Below, piece after piece: positions 16,826 through 26,076 of a stretch of 64,000 nucleotides of DNA (position 1 is the stretch's first letter; each line of letters begins with the position of its first letter). Source of the stretch: Alphaproteobacteria bacterium (GTDB lineage: Bacteria > Pseudomonadota > Alphaproteobacteria > MPNO01 > UBA830); contig JAJEBT010000001.1 in NCBI GenBank assembly GCA_022822405.1, forward strand, positions 62,001 to 126,000. Direction: 5' to 3'. The notes under the pieces were generated by a model that saw only the letters and a list, made by a program, of their open reading frames with translations, was not told the DNA's origin and ran no database searches. The position numbers and the translations under genes were made by a program.

Positions 16826-19207
16826 ATGAACTTCATTCACCCCTATGAACGGCCGAATTCCTATATCGGACGCACGCTGCCCCGCGCCCGCGCAAGGCGC
16901 GCGGTCGCTGGCCGCGCTCGCTATGCCGACGACATCACGCCGCCGCGCACGCTGCATGCAGCATTCGTGCGCAGCCCTTACGCCCACGCGCGGATCCTCT
17001 CCGTAGACACCGCGGCGGCCAAAGCCGCCGACGGCGTGAAGCTGGTCATGACCGGAAGCGAACTCGCGGAGATTTGCACTGGGCCGTGGCTCGGAACGCT
17101 GACCGTCTTCCCCGGAATGAAGGCGGCGCCGCAATATCCCATGGCCGTGGACCGCGCCTGCTGGCACGGCGAGCCGGTGGCAATGGTCGTTGCCGCAACC
17201 CGCGCCCACGCCGAGGACGCGGCGGAGCTCGTCGAGGTCGAATACGAGGAACTTCATGTCGTCATTGACAAGGAGACAGCGCTTGATCCCGACACGCAGC
17301 CGATTCACTCCGCGCTCGGAGACAATCTTGCGTGGGACAAGCTGATTGACACCGGCGATACCGGCGAGGCCTTCAGGAACGCCGACCACGTCCTCGAAGA
17401 GACGTTCTACTTCGGACGGCACACCGCGGTCAGCCTCGAGCCCCGTGTGCTCCTGGCCGAGTATGATCCTGGAACTGAGCGGCTGACGATGCACACGTCG
17501 AGCCAGTGCCCACACATGATCCAGACCGTGTTCGCAAGCACGCTCGGGCTTGGCGAGCACAATGTCCGGGTTGTTGCTCCTGACATCGGTGGTTCGTTCG
17601 GACTGAAGATTCACACCTTCGGCGACGAGGTGGCGACCGCCGCCGCGGCCATGAAACTTGCCCGTCCGGTCAAGTTCGTTGCCGACCGGCTGGAATCCTT
17701 CGTTTCCGACATCCATGCCCGCGAGAACCGCGTGAAGGCGAAGATCGCGGTCATGAAGGACGGCACGATGACCGCTGCGGAGATCGACGTGCTCGCCGGC
17801 ATTGGTGCCTACTCGCAGTACCCGCGTACCAGCGTCTTCGAGGCCAACCAGATTCTCAACATCACCTTCGGACCCTACAGCCACCCAAACTACCGCGCGA
17901 AGGCAAATGTGGTCTATCTCAACGCCGTGCCGACCTCACAGTATCGCGCCGTTGGCCACCCCATCGGGATTTCGGTCGGTGAATCGATGATCGACATGGC
18001 AGCGGAAGCCACCGGCCTCGACCCTGTTGAGATCAGGCGCCGGAACGTGATGGAAGACGACTCCTATCCGCGCGAGATCGGCGCCGGCATCACGATGAAG
18101 GACCTTTCCCACCAGGCCTGCCTCGAGCGGCTCTGCGAGTTGATGAATTACGACGAGCTCCGCGCCGAGCAGGCGGCGCTGCGCGAAAAGGGCATATGGC
18201 GCGGCATAGGCATTGCCGGTTTCATCAAGGGCACGGCGCCCAGCCCGGTGGGCTATTACGGGGCGGGAGGCGCACGCATCGCCGCCCAGGACGCGACCAC
18301 CGTCAAGCTCGAGCCCTCGGGCGGCATTCTCGTCCATCTCGGAGTGACCGATCAGGGCCAGGGCGTCGACACGGTCATGGAGCAGATCGCCGCCGCTGCC
18401 GTCGGCGTGTCCGAGGACCAGGTGCGGGCGATTTCCGGCGACACCGACGCGGTGCCGTACGGCGGCGGCACCTACGCGTCGCGCGCCACCGCGATCGGCG
18501 GCGAGGCAACCTACCAGGCGGCGCTCGATCTTCGTCGCGAGATACTGGTGATGGCGGGCCACCTCCTGCAGGCGGACCCGGAGGCGCTCGACATCGTTGA
18601 CGGCAGCGTCGTCGACGCAGGTTCGGACATTCCGCGCATCGCGCTTTCGGAAATCGGACGGATCGGCCATTTCCAGCTCGGCGAGCTTCCGAACGACTAC
18701 CAGCCGGTGCTTTCGCACACGCGGCGCTACCGGCTTCAGGATCTGCCCTACATCTTTACCAACGGGATTCACGGCGCCCTGGTCGAGGTCGACCCCGATA
18801 CCGGCTGGATACGCCATCTTCGGCACTGGGTGGTCGAGGACTGCGGGCGCATCATCAACCCGCAGCTTGCTGACGAGCAGGTGCGGGGAGGCGCCGTCCA
18901 GGGTCTCGGCGGTGCCTTCTACGAGCACTGCATCTATGACGGCAACGGCCAGCTCTGCAACGGCACGATGGCCGATTACATCACGCCGATGGCCGGCGAA
19001 ATGCCGGACATCGATGTCGCTCACGTCGAGACGCCGACCAGCGAATCGGAACTCGGGGCCAAAGGCGCTGGAGAATCGGGCACCGGTGCCGCGCCGGGCG
19101 TGGTCATGAATGCCGTAAACGACGCCATCCGCCCGCTCACCGCCGGGCGGGTGACCGAACAGCCGATGACCCCGGAAGTCGTGCTAAGGGCGCTCGGCAG
19201 GATCTGA
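16826..19207 (+). CDS. Molybdenum hydroxylase large subunit (xanthine/CO dehydrogenase family)
   Basis: This 793-residue subunit binds molybdopterin cytosine dinucleotide and hydroxylates a carbon of a heterocycle or aldehyde with water as oxygen source. Visible signatures are Gly-Gly-Ser-Phe-Gly near residue 255, the active-site loop Gln-Tyr-Arg-Ala-Val-Gly-His near 372, and the catalytic Glu in Gly-Ala-Lys-Gly-Ala-Gly-Glu-Ser-Gly near 750. The loop lacks the Cys of true form I CO dehydrogenase, so CO oxidation is unlikely. A nitrogen heterocycle or aromatic aldehyde is more plausible. No CoxD/XdhC-type maturation gene lies beside it. The divergent PuuE-like gene suggests a purine-like or lactam substrate. 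Confidence 0.92.
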   Translation: MNFIHPYERPNSYIGRTLPRARARRAVAGRARYADDITPPRTLHAAFVRSPYAHARILSVDTAAAKAADGVKLVMTGSELAEICTGPWLGTLTVFPGMKAAPQYPMAVDRACWHGEPVAMVVAATRAHAEDAAELVEVEYEELHVVIDKETALDPDTQPIHSALGDNLAWDKLIDTGDTGEAFRNADHVLEETFYFGRHTAVSLEPRVLLAEYDPGTERLTMHTSSQCPHMIQTVFASTLGLGEHNVRVVAPDIGGSFGLKIHTFGDEVATAAAAMKLARPVKFVADRLESFVSDIHARENRVKAKIAVMKDGTMTAAEIDVLAGIGAYSQYPRTSVFEANQILNITFGPYSHPNYRAKANVVYLNAVPTSQYRAVGHPIGISVGESMIDMAAEATGLDPVEIRRRNVMEDDSYPREIGAGITMKDLSHQACLERLCELMNYDELRAEQAALREKGIWRGIGIAGFIKGTAPSPVGYYGAGGARIAAQDATTVKLEPSGGILVHLGVTDQGQGVDTVMEQIAAAAVGVSEDQVRAISGDTDAVPYGGGTYASRATAIGGEATYQAALDLRREILVMAGHLLQADPEALDIVDGSVVDAGSDIPRIALSEIGRIGHFQLGELPNDYQPVLSHTRRYRLQDLPYIFTNGIHGALVEVDPDTGWIRHLRHWVVEDCGRIINPQLADEQVRGGAVQGLGGAFYEHCIYDGNGQLCNGTMADYITPMAGEMPDIDVAHVETPTSESELGAKGAGESGTGAAPGVVMNAVNDAIRPLTAGRVTEQPMTPEVVLRALGRI

Positions 19208-19349
19208 CGGCGCGGAAGAACATCCGACCGTCTGTTTCCTGGCAAACCGCGCAAGAGAAACGCTCGGGCCAGACCAGAATTGCCCTTGCGCGCTCCGCAG
19301 CAATCGGGTTCCACGCGATCGAGCTCGGACTGCCCTGACCGGGCGTGTT

Positions 19350-20981
19350 CTATCCGGCCGCGGCAGCGGCCCTTTCGCGCAGTTCCGAACGCCGGATCTT
19401 GCCGTTGATGGTCCGCGGCAGATCGGCGACGAATTCGATTTCGCGCGGATACATATAAGGCGGTCCGTTCTCCTTCGCATGGGTCTGGAGGTCCGCTTTC
19501 AGCGCATCATCCGCAGCAGCGCCCGAAGACGTCACGACATAAGCCTTGACGATCGCGCCACGCCGTCCCGTCGGATCGGGCGCCGGAACGCAGCCGCACT
19601 CGACCACGGCCGGGTGACAGAGCAGGAGCTCCTCCACGACCATCGGCGAAATGTTGTAGCCTGCGGAAATGATCATCTCGTCATGGCGGGCGACATAGCG
19701 GAAGCGGCCGCCCTCGTCGCAGGTGACAAGATCCTGAAACACGTTCCAGCCGTTGATCACCGTTGCCGCCTGCGCGTCGGGCCGGTTCCAGTAGACCGTA
19801 CCGGTCGGCCCCTTGGCCGCAAGGAGCCCCTCCTCACCCGGCGCCACGGGCTCATGCGTTTCGGGATCAAGCGCGGCAACCTCATAGCCGGGAACCTGCC
19901 AGCCGAGCGTCGCCATGGGTGGCGGCCCGTCACGGCACGTCGAGGTCAGGAAGCAGTGCAGCATCTCCGTGGTGCCGATGAACTGCTCGAGCGCGACGCC
20001 GGTCGCATCGAACCAGTTCCGTTCGACCTCCTCGAGCAGCGGCTCGCCACCCGTCATGGCGTGGCGCAGACTCGACACGTCCGCCCCGGTCTCGCGAACC
20101 AGCCGCGCGAGGAGATTGCAGTACGAGACCACACCGGCGAAGATCGTGACCCGGTGGCGCGCGATCAGCTCCAGTGTCCTCTCCGGCGACTTGTCGGCCT
20201 CGAGCACCGCAGCATGACCGAGCCGCAGCGGAAAATACACGAACAGGCCGAATCCGAGCGCGAACGCGATCGACGGCGGCCCGGAAAGCACCTCATCGAC
20301 GGTGGGTGCCACGCCGTAGCGCCAGTAGGTGTCCGCGATCGCGAGCATGTCGCGATGGCAGTGGCAGGTGCCCTTGGGCCGTCCGGTGCTGCCGGAGGTG
20401 TAAAGAAACAGGCAGAGGTCCTCGCCATGGGTCGGTGCATAGGCGGCCGGCACGTCACCCTCGGGCAGGAAATCGGCGAAGGCACGGCACTGCTGCTCCG
20501 GATCGCACGGCAGCGCAACGACCGCTGTCCCGGGGCATTGCTTCGCAACCGGGCGGGCCTCTTCCATCAAGCCGGCGTCCGTCACCAGGAGTGCCGCGCC
20601 GGTATCCTCGGCGCGGTAGACGAGATCGTCGCCGCGCAGCTGGATGTAGGTCGGCATCGCAATGGCCCCGATCGCCTGCACCGCAAGCACCATGACGACC
20701 AGATCGATCGAATCGGGAATCCGCAATATGACGGTGTCCCCCTGTCTGACGCCAAGCGCCGTCAGCGCCGCGCCATGGCGATGCACTTCCCGGTGAAGCT
20801 CGGAGAACGACATGGCACGGTCGCCGTCATGGAAGACCGTGCGCTCCCACCAGCCGGCCCTCCGCGCGCCTTCGAGAACCGTCTCGACTGCGTTGAACTC
20901 CTCGGGGTAGTCGAGTTCGGGAAGGCCGAACGACAGCTCGGGAACCGCTTCGGGCGGACAGAGATCTGAATATTTCTTCAA
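19350..20981 (-). CDS. Acyl-CoA synthetase (AMP-dependent, benzoate-CoA ligase type)
   Basis: The 543-residue protein is an ANL-superfamily ligase that activates a carboxylic acid to its acyl-CoA through an adenylate. The phosphate-binding loop Tyr-Thr-Ser-Gly-Ser-Thr-Gly-Arg-Pro-Lys-Gly is near residue 195. The adenylate motif Gly-Thr-Thr-Glu-Met is near 340, and the C-terminal lysine motif Thr-Ile-Asn-Gly-Lys-Ile near 530. The overall style is close to benzoate- and 2-aminobenzoate-CoA ligases, so an aromatic acid is the likely substrate. It lies 57 bases after the luciferase-family gene on the same strand and converges on the hydroxylase operon. Confidence 0.9.
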   Translation of the reverse strand: MKKYSDLCPPEAVPELSFGLPELDYPEEFNAVETVLEGARRAGWWERTVFHDGDRAMSFSELHREVHRHGAALTALGVRQGDTVILRIPDSIDLVVMVLAVQAIGAIAMPTYIQLRGDDLVYRAEDTGAALLVTDAGLMEEARPVAKQCPGTAVVALPCDPEQQCRAFADFLPEGDVPAAYAPTHGEDLCLFLYTSGSTGRPKGTCHCHRDMLAIADTYWRYGVAPTVDEVLSGPPSIAFALGFGLFVYFPLRLGHAAVLEADKSPERTLELIARHRVTIFAGVVSYCNLLARLVRETGADVSSLRHAMTGGEPLLEEVERNWFDATGVALEQFIGTTEMLHCFLTSTCRDGPPPMATLGWQVPGYEVAALDPETHEPVAPGEEGLLAAKGPTGTVYWNRPDAQAATVINGWNVFQDLVTCDEGGRFRYVARHDEMIISAGYNISPMVVEELLLCHPAVVECGCVPAPDPTGRRGAIVKAYVVTSSGAAADDALKADLQTHAKENGPPYMYPREIEFVADLPRTINGKIRRSELRERAAAAAG

Positions 20982-21038
20982 CGAACCCTCCCACAGACAC
21001 TCATTGTCCGCACCGGTCGGGCGCGGCCACAGCCGAAC

Positions 21039-22103
21039 TCACTTCACCAGCGGCAGGACCTCGTCGGCGATCGCCCGCATCTGGCCGAACTGGTCGGGCG
21101 ATCCAATCACGAACTGGAAGATCCGCACACCGACATCGAGATACCCGCGGAGGCGGGCGGCGATCTCCTCGCCCGGCCCGGCGACTGCCCAGCGATCGAC
21201 CACGTCGTCGCGAATCGGCGGTCCGTGGAAATCCTCGAGATGGTCGCGCACCGCCTCCCAGCCCGCTCGCGGGCTATCATTGACGTTCATGAAGCAGTTC
21301 CAGGCCCGGGCGTAGGCCTTGCCAGGATTGTGCTCGGCGGCAAGCCCCTCGATCGTCTCCCAGTTCTCGGCATATTCTTCCGGCGTCACGTGGACGGTGA
21401 TCCAGCCGTCGCCGTACTTGACGACGCGTTCGAGGTTTCCGGGAAGCCAGCGCCCGGCATTCTGCTCCTTCCATCCATGATGGACCGGCCCGCCGGGCTC
21501 GGTCGGAAAATAGATGCCCGAGCCGACCAGGACCGGAGGAACCTCGGAGGGGCGGGCGTAGCCGAGCGTGATCTCGTTGAACCGGAAAAACTGCCCCCGA
21601 TAAGCGAACTTGTCCTCGGACCACAGCCGCCGCATCACGTCGAGGCATTCGTCGAACACCGCACCGCGCCGACGGTAGAGCATCGCCGGATCCAAACCCG
21701 TGTCGTGGCGCAAGGCCGCGAGGCCCTCGAATTCGCGCTTGATCAGCGTCGGCGTGCCGGCGCCCATGCCGACACCCATGATCGCCCGGCCCTCGGAGAG
21801 TTCATAGAGCGTCGCCCACTGGTTGGCCGTGGCCACCGGGTTGCGCACCTGCGGCGTTAGAATTCCGGTGCACAGCCGCAGCGTACTGGTCCGCCCCGCT
21901 ATCGCCGAAAGCGTGTTGATCGGACAGTAGGCCGCCGTGGTGCGCCGGCCCATCATCGCGTCGTGCACCCAGATGGCGTCAAAGCCCATTGCCTCGGCCT
22001 CGACACCGGCACGCACCAGATCCCGCAGCTCGTAGGACTTGCCGGTGATGCCGGTCACGTTGTTGACCGATACGCCGAAGATGATCTCGTCGGAAAACGC
22101 CAT
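21039..22103 (-). CDS. LLM-class (luciferase-like) flavin/F420-dependent oxidoreductase
   Basis: The 354-residue product has the bacterial luciferase TIM-barrel fold. Visible marks include Ile-Trp-Val-His-Asp near residue 45, Arg-Asn-Pro-Val near 90 and Arg-Ala-Ile-Met-Gly-Val-Gly near 108. The last is typical of members using F420 or FMN. Because fbiC and an F420:NADP reductase lie 6-9 kb away, F420 is a reasonable cofactor, but this is inferred from context. It sits between an acyl-CoA ligase and an FAH-family hydrolase on the same strand, with gaps of 57 and 68 bases, suggesting one catabolic operon. Confidence 0.85.
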   Translation of the reverse strand: MAFSDEIIFGVSVNNVTGITGKSYELRDLVRAGVEAEAMGFDAIWVHDAMMGRRTTAAYCPINTLSAIAGRTSTLRLCTGILTPQVRNPVATANQWATLYELSEGRAIMGVGMGAGTPTLIKREFEGLAALRHDTGLDPAMLYRRRGAVFDECLDVMRRLWSEDKFAYRGQFFRFNEITLGYARPSEVPPVLVGSGIYFPTEPGGPVHHGWKEQNAGRWLPGNLERVVKYGDGWITVHVTPEEYAENWETIEGLAAEHNPGKAYARAWNCFMNVNDSPRAGWEAVRDHLEDFHGPPIRDDVVDRWAVAGPGEEIAARLRGYLDVGVRIFQFVIGSPDQFGQMRAIADEVLPLVK

Positions 22104-22171
22104 TGCTGTTTCCTTGCCAAGCGCGGACGCAAGCCTCCCGGGACGCTGCGCCGCTCGTCGTGTCCTGTTCT

Positions 22172-23122
22172 TCAGGCTGGTTCCAGGGTGTTTTCAAGAA
22201 CGCCCAGGCCTTCGATCTCGATCTCGATCCTGTCGCCGGATTTCATGAACACCGGCGGGTTGCGCCCCACACCCAACCCGGATAGCGACCCGGTGGTGAC
22301 GATGTCGCCGGGATGGAACCGGTACCACCGGGAGAAGTGTGACACGATCTCGGCGATCCCGAAGATCAGGTCATCCGTCCCCGTGTCCTGCATCACCACC
22401 CCGTTGAGCCGGGTCTGAAGATGCAGCCCGTGCGGATCGGGCACCTCATCCTTGGTGACGACGAATGGTCCGCAGGGCGTGAACCCCGGGAGGTTCTTGC
22501 CCATGATTTTCCGTTCCCACCCGTGTATCGGCCCGAACGGCGGTGTACCCGCCCGGATATCCGGGATCCAGTTCCGCGCAGAGACATCGTTGGCAATGGT
22601 GTATCCGGCGACATAGTCCATCGCCTCGTCGGCACCGACATTGTGGCAGGTGCGGCCGAACACGAAACAGAGCTCGCCTTCGTAGTCGACCATGTCGGGG
22701 CATTGCGGCGGCACCGGGATGGCGCGACCGCTCCCGAGAAGCGAATCTCGCGTCTTGATGAATCCCGACGGCATCTCGGGCGCCGGCGTGTTCCCCATCT
22801 CGGCAAATTGGCGGCCGTAATTCATCCCGACCGAAAACACCAGCCAACGGTCGGGCACCGGCGGCAGGAGTCGGCAATCCGAAAGGGCCTTCACCGAGCC
22901 CGTTTCACGCAACTCGTCGAGGCGCCCCTCGGCAGCCGCCACCACGCCACGCAGCCCCTCGAGCGACTCCTCCCCGCCTTCCAGGATGTTCCGCACCGAC
23001 GCCGGCTGCCGGCCACCACGGAGGATCGCCTCCGGCGCGCGAGCGAGGTCCAGCACCTCTCCGTCAGCAACGATCACGCCCGGGTGTCCGCCGTCGGCGG
23101 TCTCGATGGTCAGCAGTTTCAT
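22172..23122 (-). CDS. Fumarylacetoacetate hydrolase (FAH) family protein
   Basis: The 316-residue product has an N-terminal domain of about 85 residues followed by the FAH catalytic fold. The Mg-binding motif Asp-Tyr-Glu-Gly-Glu-Leu is near residue 147, with Asn-Asp-Val-Ser-Ala-Arg near 177 and the Thr-Gly-Ser-Leu-Ser-Gly turn near 283. Family members cleave C-C bonds of beta-diketo acids, or decarboxylate or hydrate ring-cleavage products in aromatic degradation. It is the first gene of the minus-strand run towards the acyl-CoA ligase and is divergent from the hydroxyacid oxidase gene. The exact substrate is not predictable. Confidence 0.9.
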   Translation of the reverse strand: MKLLTIETADGGHPGVIVADGEVLDLARAPEAILRGGRQPASVRNILEGGEESLEGLRGVVAAAEGRLDELRETGSVKALSDCRLLPPVPDRWLVFSVGMNYGRQFAEMGNTPAPEMPSGFIKTRDSLLGSGRAIPVPPQCPDMVDYEGELCFVFGRTCHNVGADEAMDYVAGYTIANDVSARNWIPDIRAGTPPFGPIHGWERKIMGKNLPGFTPCGPFVVTKDEVPDPHGLHLQTRLNGVVMQDTGTDDLIFGIAEIVSHFSRWYRFHPGDIVTTGSLSGLGVGRNPPVFMKSGDRIEIEIEGLGVLENTLEPA

Positions 23123-23165
23123 GATCGGGTCTCCGGGAACCGCTCCCGCCGCCGCGGCGCAGCGG

Positions 23166-23203
23166 TCCCGCCGGGAGGGGCCGCCCCTGCCCTCCCGGCG
23201 GGA
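23166..23203. promoter_or_regulatory. Perfect 14-bp inverted repeat in the FAH / hydroxyacid-oxidase divergent gap
   Basis: The arms 23166-23179 and 23190-23203 are exact inverse complements around a 10-base loop. The element lies 44 bases upstream of the FAH start and 154 bases upstream of the oxidase start. Since both genes read away from it, a terminator role is unlikely. An operator or a structured 5' leader is more plausible. The rest of the 234-base gap shows no gene. Confidence 0.45.
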
Positions 23204-23356
23204 TCTATCTGACTATACATCGGGGCACTTTCCAGGGGTAGCTCCGCCCCGGTTGCCGCGCGCCTCACGGCACCGGTTGGCAAGGTGCGAAAAACGCGTC
23301 ACAAAGCTGCCGGATCCGCGCGATCCGACAGATGCCTTTACCGGGACGGGACCGAC

Positions 23357-24445
23357 ATGCCAGCCACCTACCAAACCATGCACGAGATAATCATCGAAGC
23401 CCGGCGCCGCTGCGACCAGCACACATGGAACTACATCGCCGGCGCCGCCGAGACCGAGACGACGCTGCACCGGAACCGCCACTGCCTCGACCGGCTCGCG
23501 CTGCGTCCGCGCGTTCTCCGCGACGTGCGCAGCATCGACACCTCGACGACCTTTCTCGGCCACAAGCTGCGCATTCCGTGCCTCCTGGCACCGATTGGGT
23601 CACTCGAGACCCTGACGCCGGCCGGCGGGGTTGCGGTAGCTGAAGCCGCGGCGGAGTTCGGCACCATGAACCTCGTCAGTACGGTCACCCAGCCGACGCT
23701 CGAGGAGATCGCCGCCGCCGTCGACCATCCGAAGATCTTCCAGATCTACATTCGCGGCGACGAGGCCTGGACCGACGAACTGATCGACAGGGCACGCAAC
23801 GCAGGCTATGCCGCTCTCGCGCTTACTGTCGATTCCGCGTATTACGGTCGCCGCGAACGCCAGCTCATCACCGGCTGGCTGCCGCCCAGCATCCGCCGCT
23901 ATGGCACCGATCTCAGAATCCACCAAGCCGGGCTCACATGGGAATCTATGGACCGCATGCGCGAGCGCGGTGGCCTGCCGTTCATTCTCAAGGGCATCCA
24001 GACTGCGGAGGACGCCGAGCTTGCCCTTGAGCGCGGCGTTGACGTCATCTACGTCTCCAACCACGGCGGCCGACAGCTCGATCACGGCGACGGCGCGATG
24101 GAAACCCTGAAGGAGGTGGCCGGCACCGTCGGTGGTCGGGCACCGGTGGTTGTCGACGGCGGCATCATGCGCGGAACCGACGTGCTGAAGGCGCTCGCAC
24201 TCGGCGCCGACGTCGTCGCGCTGGGGCGTTTCCAGGCCTGGGCGCTGGCGGCCGGCGGCCGTGAGATGCTGGTGCGCGCTCTCGAGATCATCGAGGGCGA
24301 GATCCGGAATGCGATGGGGCTCATCGGCGTCTCGTCGCTGGGCGAACTCGATGGCTCCTTTGTCAAGGAGGCGACTGCCGCCACCCAGGCGCACGAACTG
24401 TCGGCCTTCCCGTTCCTGCCCGACCACGTGCGAAGGTCAGGCTGA
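23357..24445 (+). CDS. FMN-dependent alpha-hydroxy acid oxidase/dehydrogenase
   Basis: The 362-residue protein belongs to the glycolate oxidase/lactate dehydrogenase family, which oxidises 2-hydroxy acids to 2-oxo acids on FMN. The catalytic His and Arg are in Ser-Asn-His-Gly-Gly-Arg-Gln-Leu-Asp near residue 235. The FMN phosphate site Asp-Gly-Gly-Ile and Gly-Ala-Asp-Val-Val-Ala-Leu-Gly-Arg is near 265-300. The start at 23357 gives the usual length; the longer frame from 23285 adds an unlikely basic extension. No membrane-binding insertion is obvious, so it is probably soluble. It converges on the cupin gene with only 13 bases between. Confidence 0.88.
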   Translation: MPATYQTMHEIIIEARRRCDQHTWNYIAGAAETETTLHRNRHCLDRLALRPRVLRDVRSIDTSTTFLGHKLRIPCLLAPIGSLETLTPAGGVAVAEAAAEFGTMNLVSTVTQPTLEEIAAAVDHPKIFQIYIRGDEAWTDELIDRARNAGYAALALTVDSAYYGRRERQLITGWLPPSIRRYGTDLRIHQAGLTWESMDRMRERGGLPFILKGIQTAEDAELALERGVDVIYVSNHGGRQLDHGDGAMETLKEVAGTVGGRAPVVVDGGIMRGTDVLKALALGADVVALGRFQAWALAAGGREMLVRALEIIEGEIRNAMGLIGVSSLGELDGSFVKEATAATQAHELSAFPFLPDHVRRSG

Positions 24446-24458
24446 CGGGCGGCAGCCG

Positions 24459-25028
24459 TCAGCCGAGTTCGTAGGGCACCTGGTTCGGTCCGCCGTATTT
24501 TTCCTTGCCGCCGTCGTCGAGATATCGGTACTGCTCGAAGGTTCCCGAGCGCTGGCTGCGGATGATGACAGCTACGGTCTTTTCGTCGCCGGCATATTCG
24601 GAGTGAATCTCCCACGGCCTCACGATGTCGACCTCGCCCGGACCACACTCAACGGCGGCGATCTCCTCGTAGCCGACATCGCCGTCCGCGCCCCCGACTT
24701 CGCGGTAGCGGACGATACGTTCGTTGCCGCGGAGCAGGCCGTAGACGGTCCAGGCCTTGCCGTGATCATGGATCATCGCACGGCCGCCCGGATTCTTGAT
24801 CAGGCCGTTGATCACGAAACTGTGGTCGGGATCCTCGTAGAACAGGAGGTTGTCGACCTTTTTGCCGTCATAACCGCCGACCGGCCAGTCCTCGGCATGT
24901 TTCCTGAGCTCGCCGTCCTCGAGCAACTTGAGGAGCAGCTCGCGGCATTTCTCCCAGCGTTCGTCGCCATCAACGGTCGTGCAGACATCGCGCATTTCGG
25001 AAACAAATCTCTCCACCGCCGGCAGCAT
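24459..25028 (-). CDS. Cysteine-dioxygenase-like cupin (paralogue of 36967-37473)
   Basis: The 189-residue protein has the double-stranded beta-helix of the cysteine dioxygenase/predicted metal-dependent enzyme group. Its metal motif is His-Asp-His-Gly followed by Trp and Tyr-Gly near residue 105, with a later His in Trp-Glu-Ile-His near 155, giving a three-His iron site. The start at 25028 is preferred over 25070 because GGAGG lies eight bases before it and the longer start has no ribosome site. Nearly the same motif occurs in the cupin at 36967-37473. The substrate is unknown; thiol oxygenation is only one possibility. Confidence 0.72.
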   Translation of the reverse strand: MLPAVERFVSEMRDVCTTVDGDERWEKCRELLLKLLEDGELRKHAEDWPVGGYDGKKVDNLLFYEDPDHSFVINGLIKNPGGRAMIHDHGKAWTVYGLLRGNERIVRYREVGGADGDVGYEEIAAVECGPGEVDIVRPWEIHSEYAGDEKTVAVIIRSQRSGTFEQYRYLDDGGKEKYGGPNQVPYELG

Positions 25029-25162
25029 GGCCCAATCCTCCGTGTCTTCGCGTGCGAACGGCCGTATCATAGGCCGGTGGTGCCGGGTCAGTCCAGACGG
25101 CGCCGGACAACCGGCCGGACAGGGCGGTGACGCCGGACGGTGTACTATCGGGGAAGAGCGAC

Positions 25163-26035
25163 ATGGATCAGGAAACGGTCGCTATCGTCACCGGCGCGGG
25201 CGGCGGGCTCGGCGCCGCGATGACCGCGGCGCTGGCGGACGCAGGACTCGGCGTCACCGCCTTCGACGTAAACCAGGCCGCGCTCTCCGGGCTCGGACAG
25301 GAGCAGCCCGGACGCACGGCACCGATTCTCCCCGTCGCCGGCGACATCCGCTCGCCGGCGACGTGCGCCGATGTCGTCAAAAGGACTCTCGACAGGTTCG
25401 GAAGGGTCGACATGCTGGTCAATAATGCCGGCGTCGGACTCTCGAGCATTCGCGAGGACTACTATGTCGACAACATCATGTTCTGGGAGGTCCCGGATGA
25501 GCGCTGGGACGCGTTGATCGACGTCAACGTCAAGGGTGCCTTTCTGATGGCGAAGGCAGTACTTCCCGCAATGCGCAAGCAAGGCTGGGGCCGCATTGTC
25601 AACGTGACCACGAGCATGGACACCATGATCCGCCGCGGCTGGACACCCTACGGCCCGTCCAAGGCGGCGCTCGAGGCGTGTTCGGCAATCTGGGCGAAGG
25701 ACCTCGACGGGACCGGCGTGACCGTCAACGTTCTCGTGCCTGGCGGGCCCGCGGACACCGGCATGGTGCCACCCGCGTCAGCGCCCAACCGCAGTGCACT
25801 GGTCCCTCCCGCGGTCATGAAGACACCCGTGAGATGGCTCGCGTCCCGCGATTCGGACGGCTTCACCGGGCGGCGCATCGTGGCCGCGCGCTGGGACGAC
25901 GCTCTTCCGGGCGCGGAGGCGGCCCGGGCCGCCTCGTGGCCCGCGGCCTGGCCGGGCGTGGGTGCCGGCGCCATCGTTTCGGAAACCAACCCGATGGCGG
26001 GGGCCTCCGGCGACACGCAGGGCGAGCGGGAGTGA
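25163..26035 (+). CDS. Short-chain dehydrogenase/reductase (SDR)
   Basis: The 290-residue product is a classical SDR with the cofactor motif Thr-Gly-Ala-Gly-Gly-Gly-Leu-Gly at about residues 9-16 and the Asn-Asn-Ala-Gly motif near 88. The active-site Tyr-Gly-Pro-Ser-Lys is near 160. An acidic residue (Asp) ends the second strand near 36, which favours NAD over NADP. The C-terminal tail of about 40 residues is longer than usual and Ala/Pro-rich. The start at 25163 is preceded by GGGGAAGAG. It probably oxidises or reduces a hydroxy/keto group; the substrate is unknown. Confidence 0.85.
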   Translation: MDQETVAIVTGAGGGLGAAMTAALADAGLGVTAFDVNQAALSGLGQEQPGRTAPILPVAGDIRSPATCADVVKRTLDRFGRVDMLVNNAGVGLSSIREDYYVDNIMFWEVPDERWDALIDVNVKGAFLMAKAVLPAMRKQGWGRIVNVTTSMDTMIRRGWTPYGPSKAALEACSAIWAKDLDGTGVTVNVLVPGGPADTGMVPPASAPNRSALVPPAVMKTPVRWLASRDSDGFTGRRIVAARWDDALPGAEAARAASWPAAWPGVGAGAIVSETNPMAGASGDTQGERE

Positions 26036-26076
26036 GCCCGCGCCGGCGGCGCGCCATGTCCGGGGGAAGTGCCCGG

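Noticed and set aside
15402-19207. True aerobic CO dehydrogenase (coxMSL)
   Set aside because: Subunit order matches, but the active-site loop reads Gln-Tyr-Arg-Ala-Val-Gly-His without the Cys of form I enzymes, and no cox accessory genes are present.
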